Assembly: GCF_001424945.1 (NCBI RefSeq)
Contig: NZ_LMCW01000023.1
Coordinates: 284,892 to 340,914 of the forward strand
Origin: Rhizobium sp. Root1203
Lineage (GTDB): Bacteria > Pseudomonadota > Alphaproteobacteria > Rhizobiales > Rhizobiaceae
Reading direction: 5' to 3'
DNA: 56,023 nucleotides
In this document: piece after piece, positions 41,493-47,669 of the stretch
Position numbering within the stretch: the stretch's first letter is position 1
Layout: every line of letters starts with the position of its first letter
Notes under the pieces: model-generated
The model's database searches: none
Seen by the model: only the letters and a program-made list of their open reading frames with translations
What the model was told of the DNA's origin: nothing
Made by a program: the position numbers and the translations under genes

Positions 41493-42272
41493 ATGGTTGA
41501 ACTCGCTCTCCCCAAGAACTCTCAGATGCGCGAAGGCAAAGTGTGGCCGAAGCCGGCGGGTGCGACGAACACCCGCGAGTTTCGCGTCTACCGATGGAGC
41601 CCGGATGACGGCCAGAACCCGTCGATCGACACGTTTTACATCGATGTCGATAGCTGCGGTCCGATGGTGCTCGACGGCCTGCTCTACATCAAGAACAACA
41701 TCGACCCGACGCTGACGCTGCGCCGTTCCTGTCGCGAGGGCATCTGCGGCTCGTGCGCGATGAATATCGACGGCACGAACACGCTCGCCTGCACGAAGGG
41801 TCTCGACGACATCAAGGGCACGGTGAAGATCTATCCGTTGCCGCATCTGCCTGTCGTCAAGGACCTGGTGCCGGACCTCACGAACTTCTATGCCCAGCAC
41901 CGTTCGATCGAGCCGTGGCTGAAGACCGTATCGCCGGCGCCCGCCAAGGAGTGGAAGCAGAGCCACGAGGATCGCCAGAAGCTCGACGGTCTCTACGAGT
42001 GCATTCTGTGCGCCTGCTGCTCGACTTCCTGTCCGAGCTACTGGTGGAACGGCGACCGCTATCTCGGCCCGGCTGTTCTGCTCCAGGCCTATCGCTGGCT
42101 GATCGATTCCAGAGACGAAGCAACCGGCGAGCGCCTCGACAATCTCGAGGATCCGTTCCGCCTCTACCGCTGCCATACGATCATGAACTGCGCGCAGACC
42201 TGCCCCAAGGGACTGAATCCGGCAAAGGCGATTGCCGAGATCAAGAAGATGATGGTCGAGCGTCGGGTTTGA
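41493..42272 (+). CDS. sdhB: Succinate dehydrogenase iron-sulfur subunit
   Basis: The 259-residue subunit has the plant-type [2Fe-2S] ligands in S-C-R-E-G-I-C-G-S-C-A-M plus a fourth Cys in T-L-A-C. The [4Fe-4S] and [3Fe-4S] ligands lie in C-I-L-C-A-C-C-S-T-S-C-P and C-H-T-I-M-N-C-A-Q-T-C-P-K-G. It carries electrons from SdhA FAD to ubiquinone. GAGGAA precedes the ATG, 12 bases after sdhA. It is the last sdh gene and is followed by a probable terminator. Confidence 0.97.
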   Translation: MVELALPKNSQMREGKVWPKPAGATNTREFRVYRWSPDDGQNPSIDTFYIDVDSCGPMVLDGLLYIKNNIDPTLTLRRSCREGICGSCAMNIDGTNTLACTKGLDDIKGTVKIYPLPHLPVVKDLVPDLTNFYAQHRSIEPWLKTVSPAPAKEWKQSHEDRQKLDGLYECILCACCSTSCPSYWWNGDRYLGPAVLLQAYRWLIDSRDEATGERLDNLEDPFRLYRCHTIMNCAQTCPKGLNPAKAIAEIKKMMVERRV

Positions 42273-42288
42273 CGGATATGGAAAAGAC

Positions 42289-42314
42289 GGGGTCGCATTT
42301 GCGGCCCCAGTTTT
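42289..42314 (+). terminator. Probable terminator of sdhCDAB
   Basis: Eight-base arms GGGGTCGC (42289-42296) and GCGGCCCC (42301-42308), with one T-G wobble and an ATTT loop, are followed by AGTTTTATT. It starts 17 bases after the sdhB stop codon. Confidence 0.7.
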
Positions 42315-42497
42315 ATTCGGCCTTGAAGCCTTCATTTGTGCCGAATTGTGCCAAATTCGCTTCGCGGGTGCAGGCTTCCTTCCAGGATGACACAAATTCT
42401 CCTTGTTCCGGCTTGATTCAACACAGCCTTTCAAGATAATTCCGCCGTGATGGCACCGCAACTTCAGGGCAATACTGGAAAGATCAGGAGTATCATG

Positions 42498-43010
42498 ATG
42501 CAGTTCAGACATGTGGCGACAGGTCTCGTAGTTATTCTGTCGTTAGCTGGCTGCCAGCGCACCGCGTATAATGATGCCAGTTACAGTGCCGCCCCGGCGC
42601 CGCTGACGGCTCAGCCGGTTCCCTCTGTTCAGGGCGGCCAGCTTCCGCCGCCGTCCGGCTCCTCGCAATTTCCCGCCGCTCCAACGACGACCGCACCGGT
42701 GGCCGGTGGCCAAGCTGGCGCGATGGCTTCGAACGCCATGGACGTTACCAAGGAATCGATGGTCGGCAGCTGGCGCGTCAACGGTTCCTGCGACATGTTC
42801 CTGACCCTTACGAATCTCGGCAGCGGATCGCGCGGCGGTACGCGCGGCTGTGTCGGCGAGCTGACGGCGATGGGCTCCTGGGAGGTCTCCGGCAAGCAGG
42901 TTCTGCTGAAAGACCGCAGCGGCAATCAGATCGGCAGCGTCTACAAGACCGCCGACAAAGCGTTCAGCGGCCAGACGAACACCGGGCAGCCGATTACCCT
43001 CAGCCGATAA
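42498..43010 (+). CDS. Omp19-like outer-membrane lipoprotein with AprI/Inh protease-inhibitor domain
   Basis: The 170-residue precursor has a lipoprotein signal with lipobox L-A-G-C (Cys at about 18), a Pro/Ala-rich linker, and a C-terminal beta-barrel (about 90-170) matching Brucella Omp19: G-S-W-R-V, T-R-G-C-V-G-E-L, S-W-E-V-S-G-K-Q-V-L-L-K-D, and the ending F-S-G-Q-T-N-T-G-Q-P-I-T-L-S-R. Brucella Omp19 is a surface lipoprotein that inhibits proteases and acts as an immunogen. CAGGAG lies seven bases before ATG 42498; ATG 42495 is also possible. It stands alone between sdhB and the ZapE gene. Confidence 0.85.
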   Translation: MQFRHVATGLVVILSLAGCQRTAYNDASYSAAPAPLTAQPVPSVQGGQLPPPSGSSQFPAAPTTTAPVAGGQAGAMASNAMDVTKESMVGSWRVNGSCDMFLTLTNLGSGSRGGTRGCVGELTAMGSWEVSGKQVLLKDRSGNQIGSVYKTADKAFSGQTNTGQPITLSR

Positions 43011-43054
43011 GCGATACGGCGGCATGTCCGCCGATCATGCACAGGCGGACATTC

Positions 43055-44218
43055 ATGCAACCGATGCCGGACTACAGCTTGAGCGTCAGCGAACAATTGA
43101 AGTCGCTGACGGCTGCGGGCGCGCTGCAAATCGATTCAGCCCAGATGCATGTCGCGAAGTGCCTGGACCGGGTGCTTTCAGAGCTGAAGCGGAAGCGGCC
43201 GGCGGCCAAGGCGAGCGCACTCGGCTGGCTGTTCGCCGCCAAGAAGAAGCCGTCCGAGAAGATCAAGGGCCTCTACATCCACGGCAGCGTCGGCCGCGGC
43301 AAAACCATGTTGATGGACATGTTTTTCGGCATGGCGCCTTGCGCGAGGAAGCGGCGCGCGCATTTCCACGAGTTCATGGCCGATGTGCACAACCGCATCG
43401 CTGCCCATCGCCTTAAGCTGAAGCAGGGAGAGACGAAGCAGGCCGACCCGATCCCCGTGGTGGCTGCAGCGCTCTACGACGAAGCCGAGCTGCTTTGCTT
43501 CGATGAATTCACGGTTACAGATATTGCCGACGCGATGATCCTGTCGCGACTGTTTTCGGATCTTTTCCGGCGCGGCTGCATTCTTATCGCCACGTCGAAT
43601 GTCGAGCCTGAAAACCTCTACAGGGATGGGCTAAACCGCAGCCTGTTCCTGCCCTTCGTCGATCTCTTGCAGCGGAATATCGATGTGGTGACTCTGGACT
43701 CGCCGACGGACTACCGGCTGGAGAAGCTGGATAGTCAGCCGGTCTATCTGACGCCCCTCAACGACCATGCCGACATGGCGATGGATGCTTCGTGGATGCA
43801 GGCGCTGCACGGGCGCAAGCCGCTTCCGCTGGATATCCCGATGAAGGGACGGCACATCCATGTTCCGCTCGCCGCCGACCGCATCGCACGCTTCTCCTTT
43901 GCGGACCTCTGCGACAAACCGCTCGGAGCTGCGGACTTTCTTGCGATCTGCGAGCGTTTCGATGCCATCTTTCTCGATCACGTGCCTCTGCTGGGGCCGG
44001 AGAAGCGGAACCAGACCAAGCGGTTCATCATTCTCGTCGATACTCTCTACGATCACGCGGTTCGACTTTATGTGTCGGCGGCGGCCATGCCGGAGAACTT
44101 ATTGACACAAGTGCGTGGTACCGAAGGTTTCGAATTCGATCGGACGGTCTCGCGGTTGTTTGAAATGCGGAGTGCGGAATATCTGGCCCTGCACCACGAT
44201 AGACGGGCTGCCGAGTAG
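43055..44218 (+). CDS. zapE: ZapE/AFG1 family cell-division ATPase
   Basis: The 387-residue AAA-like ATPase has Walker A G-S-V-G-R-G-K-T-M-L near residue 82, H-F-H-E-F-M, Walker B L-L-C-F-D-E-F and sensor region A-T-S-N-V-E-P-E-N-L-Y-R-D-G-L-N-R. Bacterial ZapE associates with FtsZ late in constriction; the eukaryotic homologue AFG1 acts in mitochondrial respiratory-complex quality control. The location between sdhCDAB and mdh-suc recurs in alphaproteobacteria and may reflect that link. The start is chosen at ATG 43055 with GGCGGA just upstream; ATGs at 43037 and 43064 are alternatives. Confidence 0.9.
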   Translation: MQPMPDYSLSVSEQLKSLTAAGALQIDSAQMHVAKCLDRVLSELKRKRPAAKASALGWLFAAKKKPSEKIKGLYIHGSVGRGKTMLMDMFFGMAPCARKRRAHFHEFMADVHNRIAAHRLKLKQGETKQADPIPVVAAALYDEAELLCFDEFTVTDIADAMILSRLFSDLFRRGCILIATSNVEPENLYRDGLNRSLFLPFVDLLQRNIDVVTLDSPTDYRLEKLDSQPVYLTPLNDHADMAMDASWMQALHGRKPLPLDIPMKGRHIHVPLAADRIARFSFADLCDKPLGAADFLAICERFDAIFLDHVPLLGPEKRNQTKRFIILVDTLYDHAVRLYVSAAAMPENLLTQVRGTEGFEFDRTVSRLFEMRSAEYLALHHDRRAAE

Positions 44219-44237
44219 CGTTCCACTTATAGATATA

Positions 44238-44270
44238 TTACGTTTACGTAAGAATTTTATGATCTAAACG
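44238..44270. promoter_or_regulatory. Nested inverted repeats upstream of mdh, possible operator
   Basis: TTACG (44238-44242) and CGTAA (44247-44251) pair around TTTA. CGTTTA (44241-44246) and TAAACG (44265-44270) form a second, wider pair. The region is very AT-rich for this genome and lies 125-160 bases upstream of mdh. It looks like a protein binding site; no known rhizobial operator was matched. Confidence 0.35.
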
Positions 44271-44298
44271 ATTGAAATTGCTGCTCCAGAAAGAATCG

Positions 44299-44327
44299 TT
44301 TGCCATTTTTTTGCTTTGGGTCTATGC
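44299..44327 (+). promoter_or_regulatory. Candidate promoter of the mdh-sucCDAB operon
   Basis: TTTGCC (44299-44304) and CTATGC (44322-44327) are spaced by 17 bases and resemble the rhizobial CTTGAC/CTATAT consensus in four of six positions each. It lies 68 bases before the mdh ATG. Confidence 0.35.
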
Positions 44328-44395
44328 GGTTTCGGCATTGGGCGATGCCCCCCGCGCGTCGCCTGACGAATTTTGATCGCAAAGGAAACAGCGAA

Positions 44396-45358
44396 ATGGC
44401 GCGTAACAAGATCGCACTCATTGGTTCTGGCATGATTGGTGGCACGCTGGCACACCTCGCCGGCCTGAAGGAACTGGGTGACATCGTTCTCTTCGATATC
44501 GCCGACGGTATTCCCCAGGGCAAGGGCCTCGACATAGCACAGTCCTCGCCGGTCGAAGGTTTCGACGTGAACCTCTCGGGCGCCAGCGACTATTCCGCGA
44601 TCGAAGGTGCAGACGTCTGCATCGTCACCGCCGGCGTCGCCCGCAAGCCGGGCATGAGCCGCGACGACCTCCTCGGCATCAACCTCAAGGTCATGGAACA
44701 GGTCGGCGCCGGCATCAAGAAGTATGCGCCCAATGCCTTTGTCATCTGCATCACCAACCCGCTCGATGCGATGGTATGGGCGCTGCAGAAGTTCTCCGGC
44801 CTTCCGGCCAACAAGGTCGTCGGCATGGCCGGCGTTCTCGACAGCTCGCGCTTCCGCCTGTTCCTCTCCAAGGAATTCAACGTATCCGTTCAGGACGTCA
44901 CGGCATTCGTTCTCGGCGGCCATGGCGACACGATGGTCCCGCTCGCCCGCTATTCGACCGTTGGCGGCATTCCGCTGACCGACCTCGTCACCATGGGCTG
45001 GGTCACCAAGGAACGCCTCGAAGAGATCATCCAGCGCACACGTGACGGCGGCGCCGAAATCGTCGGCCTGCTGAAGACGGGCTCGGCTTACTACGCGCCT
45101 GCGGCGTCTGCTATCGAGATGGCCGAATCCTACCTCAAGGACAAGAAGCGCGTTCTGCCTTGCGCAGCACAGCTCACCGGCCAGTACGGCGTCAAGGACA
45201 TGTATGTCGGCGTTCCTACCGTCATCGGTGCGGGCGGCGTCGAGCGCATCATCGAGATCGACCTCAACAAGGCCGAGAAGGACGCTTTCGACAAGTCTGT
45301 CGCAGCTGTCGCCGGCCTGTGTGAAGCCTGCATCAACATCGCGCCGTCGCTGAAGTAA
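44396..45358 (+). CDS. mdh: Malate dehydrogenase (LDH-like type)
   Basis: The 320-residue enzyme interconverts malate and oxaloacetate with NAD. Features are the Rossmann motif G-S-G-M-I-G-G-T (about 11-18), D-x-A after it specifying NAD, the active-site loop A-G-V-A-R-K-P-G-M-S-R-D-D with substrate Arg, I-T-N-P-L-D-A-M, and G-G-H-G-D-T-M-V with the catalytic His. This is the MDH type 3 seen in alphaproteobacteria. AAAGGAAA lies nine bases before the ATG. It heads the operon mdh-sucC-sucD-sucA-sucB. Confidence 0.97.
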   Translation: MARNKIALIGSGMIGGTLAHLAGLKELGDIVLFDIADGIPQGKGLDIAQSSPVEGFDVNLSGASDYSAIEGADVCIVTAGVARKPGMSRDDLLGINLKVMEQVGAGIKKYAPNAFVICITNPLDAMVWALQKFSGLPANKVVGMAGVLDSSRFRLFLSKEFNVSVQDVTAFVLGGHGDTMVPLARYSTVGGIPLTDLVTMGWVTKERLEEIIQRTRDGGAEIVGLLKTGSAYYAPAASAIEMAESYLKDKKRVLPCAAQLTGQYGVKDMYVGVPTVIGAGGVERIIEIDLNKAEKDAFDKSVAAVAGLCEACINIAPSLK

Positions 45359-45398
45359 TCAAGCCGCGCGCTGACGCAATCCAAACAGGAATAGACCC

Positions 45399-46595
45399 AT
45401 GAATATTCATGAATATCAGGCCAAGGCTCTGCTGAAGGGCTATGGCGCGCCGGTCGCAGAAGGTGTGGCGATCTTCTCCGCAGACGAAGCAGAAGCGGCC
45501 GCAAAGTCGCTTCCGGGTCCGCTTTACGTCGTGAAGAGCCAGATCCATGCAGGTGGTCGCGGCAAGGGCAAGTTCAAGGAACTCGGCCCTGACGCAAAGG
45601 GCGGCGTTCGCCTGGCCTTCTCGATCGAGGAAGCCAAGGCCCACGCCAAGGAAATGCTCGGCAACACGCTGGTCACCAAGCAGACCGGCGACGCGGGCAA
45701 GCAGGTCAACCGTCTCTATATCGAAGATGGCGCCGACATCGACCGCGAGCTTTATCTTTCGCTGCTCGTCGACCGTGCGGTCGGCCAGGTTTCCTTCGTG
45801 GTTTCCACGGAAGGCGGCATGGATATCGAAACCGTTGCTCACGATACGCCCGAGAAGATCATAAACGTCGCGATCGATCCGATCGCCGGCGTCACGGCTG
45901 CAAACCTTGCCGCACTGACTTCGGCTCTGAAGCTCGAAGGCGAAGCCAAGGCCGATGCCGAAAAGCTCTTCCCGATCCTCTACAGGGCGTTTGTCGAGAA
46001 GGACATGGCGTTGCTCGAGATCAACCCGCTGATCGTCATGAAGAATGGCCGCGTGCGCGTTCTGGACGCCAAGGTGTCCTTCGACGGCAACGCGCTGTTC
46101 CGTCACGAAGACGTCGTCGCCCTGCGCGACAAGTCCGAGGAAGACGAAAAGGAAATCGAAGCTTCGAAGTATGACCTGGCCTACGTCGCCCTCGACGGCA
46201 ACATCGGCTGCATGGTCAACGGTGCCGGTCTTGCCATGGCAACGATGGACATCATCAAGCTTTACGGGGCCGAGCCCGCGAACTTCCTCGACGTCGGCGG
46301 CGGCGCTTCGAAGGAAAAAGTCACGGCTGCCTTCAAGATCATCACTGCCGATCCGGCCGTGAAGGGCATCCTGGTCAACATCTTCGGCGGCATTATGAAG
46401 TGCGATGTCATTGCCGAAGGCGTGATCGCTGCCGTCAAGGAAGTTGGCCTCCAGGTTCCGCTCGTCGTTCGCCTCGAAGGCACCAATGTCGAGCTCGGCA
46501 AGAAGATCATCAATGAATCCGGTCTCAACGTCATTTCGGCCGACGACCTGGACGACGCTGCGCAAAAGATCGTCGCAGCCGTAAAGGGAGCCTGA
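45399..46595 (+). CDS. sucC: Succinyl-CoA synthetase subunit beta
   Basis: The 398-residue subunit has an ATP-grasp domain (start M-N-I-H-E-Y-Q-A-K, then V-K-S-Q-I-H-A-G-G-R-G-K) and the E-I-N-P-L-I-V and N-G-A-G-L-A-M-A-T-M-D motifs. The C-terminal CoA-ligase domain has V-N-I-F-G-G-I-M-K-C-D. It makes ATP (or GTP) from succinyl-CoA with SucD. CAGGAA precedes the ATG; the gap after mdh is 40 bases without a terminator. Confidence 0.97.
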   Translation: MNIHEYQAKALLKGYGAPVAEGVAIFSADEAEAAAKSLPGPLYVVKSQIHAGGRGKGKFKELGPDAKGGVRLAFSIEEAKAHAKEMLGNTLVTKQTGDAGKQVNRLYIEDGADIDRELYLSLLVDRAVGQVSFVVSTEGGMDIETVAHDTPEKIINVAIDPIAGVTAANLAALTSALKLEGEAKADAEKLFPILYRAFVEKDMALLEINPLIVMKNGRVRVLDAKVSFDGNALFRHEDVVALRDKSEEDEKEIEASKYDLAYVALDGNIGCMVNGAGLAMATMDIIKLYGAEPANFLDVGGGASKEKVTAAFKIITADPAVKGILVNIFGGIMKCDVIAEGVIAAVKEVGLQVPLVVRLEGTNVELGKKIINESGLNVISADDLDDAAQKIVAAVKGA

Positions 46596-46600
46596 GACCT

Positions 46601-47503
46601 ATGTCGATCCTTATCAACAAGAACACCAAGATCCTCGTTCAGGGTCTGACCGGCAAGACGGGCACGTTCCACACGGAACAGGCGCTCGCCTACCACGGCA
46701 CGAAGATGGTGGGTGGCATCCACCCCAAAAAGGGTGGCGAGACCTGGACCGGTTCGAAGGGCGAAAGCCTGCCGATCTTCGCTTCGGTTGCCGAAGGCAA
46801 GAAGGTCACGGGCGCTGACGCTTCGGTTATCTACGTTCCGCCGGCTGGTGCCGCGGAAGCGATCCTCGAAGCGATCGATGCTGAAATCCCCCTGATCGTC
46901 TGCATCACGGAAGGCATTCCGGTTGCCGACATGATCAAGGTCAAGGCCAGGCTCGACAAGTCCAAGTCGCGCCTGATCGGGCCGAACTGCCCGGGCGTCA
47001 TGACACCTGACGAATGCAAGATCGGCATCATGCCGGGTTCCATCTTCAAGAAGGGTTCCGTCGGCGTCCTCTCGCGTTCCGGCACGCTCACCTACGAAGC
47101 CGTGTTCCAGACGACCAACGAAGGCCTCGGCCAGACGTCGGCTGTCGGCATCGGCGGCGACCCGGTCAAGGGCACCGAATTCATCGACATCCTGGAAATG
47201 TTCCTGGCTGACGAAGAAACCAAGTCGATCATCATGATCGGCGAAATCGGTGGCTCGGCTGAAGAAGACGCGGCGCAGTTCCTCAAGGACGAAGCCAAGA
47301 AGGGCCGCAAGAAGCCGATGGTCGGCTTCATCGCAGGCCGTACCGCCCCGGAAGGCCGCACGATGGGCCATGCCGGTGCAGTCATCTCCGGCGGCAAGGG
47401 CGGCGCGGAAGACAAGATCGCGGCAATGGAATCGGCTGGCATTCGCGTGTCGCCGTCTCCTGCCCGTCTCGGCAAGACGCTGGTTGAAGTCCTGAAGGGC
47501 TAA
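46601..47503 (+). CDS. sucD: Succinyl-CoA synthetase subunit alpha
   Basis: The 300-residue subunit has a CoA-binding Rossmann domain (Q-G-L-T-G-K-T-G-T-F-H), G-P-N-C-P-G-V and the phosphohistidine site A-G-R-T-A-P-E-G-R-T-M-G-H-A-G-A, with the active His in G-H-A-G. Five bases separate it from sucC, with AAGGGAG as Shine-Dalgarno, ensuring equal dosage. The last part S-P-A-R-L-G is normal. A stem-loop follows before sucA. Confidence 0.97.
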   Translation: MSILINKNTKILVQGLTGKTGTFHTEQALAYHGTKMVGGIHPKKGGETWTGSKGESLPIFASVAEGKKVTGADASVIYVPPAGAAEAILEAIDAEIPLIVCITEGIPVADMIKVKARLDKSKSRLIGPNCPGVMTPDECKIGIMPGSIFKKGSVGVLSRSGTLTYEAVFQTTNEGLGQTSAVGIGGDPVKGTEFIDILEMFLADEETKSIIMIGEIGGSAEEDAAQFLKDEAKKGRKKPMVGFIAGRTAPEGRTMGHAGAVISGGKGGAEDKIAAMESAGIRVSPSPARLGKTLVEVLKG

Positions 47504-47517
47504 GCCAATCTATATAC

Positions 47518-47550
47518 CCGGGCAGCAAGCGTTTTCGCCTTGTTGCCCGG
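47518..47550 (+). promoter_or_regulatory. Intercistronic stem-loop between sucD and sucA
   Basis: Twelve-base arms (47518-47529 and 47539-47550) pair with a single G-T wobble around a nine-base loop rich in T. The next bases, TCTCGACC, give no U-tract. It may be a partial terminator, an RNase-resistant boundary or a processing site inside the operon. Confidence 0.6.
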
Positions 47551-47638
47551 TCTCGACCAAGACACGGACTGAGCCGCGGACAGGCGGCTGAAGACAGATG
47601 CGGCAGCCGATCGACAAATCGGCAGAATCACAAGAGTC

Positions 47639-47669
47639 AGGAGGCGGACGATAGCGTCCGCATGCAACC
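47639..47669 (+). promoter_or_regulatory. sucA ribosome binding site with a stem-loop between Shine-Dalgarno and start
   Basis: A perfect AGGAGG (47639-47644) lies 25 bases before the sucA ATG, too far in linear form. Arms GCGGACG (47644-47650) and CGTCCGC (47655-47661) with an ATAG loop form a perfect hairpin between them. Folding it leaves about eight bases from the Shine-Dalgarno to ATG 47670. An in-frame TAG at 47652 excludes any earlier start. ATG 47662 is out of frame. Confidence 0.6.

Noticed and set aside
40176..42512. 778-codon open frame antisense to sdhA and sdhB
   Set aside because: Same shadow effect: sdhA and sdhB are unmistakable on the plus strand and the antisense translation resembles no protein family.
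47662..47664. ATG immediately after the hairpin as the sucA start
   Set aside because: It is out of frame with the conserved SucA N-terminus and leads to a short frame only.
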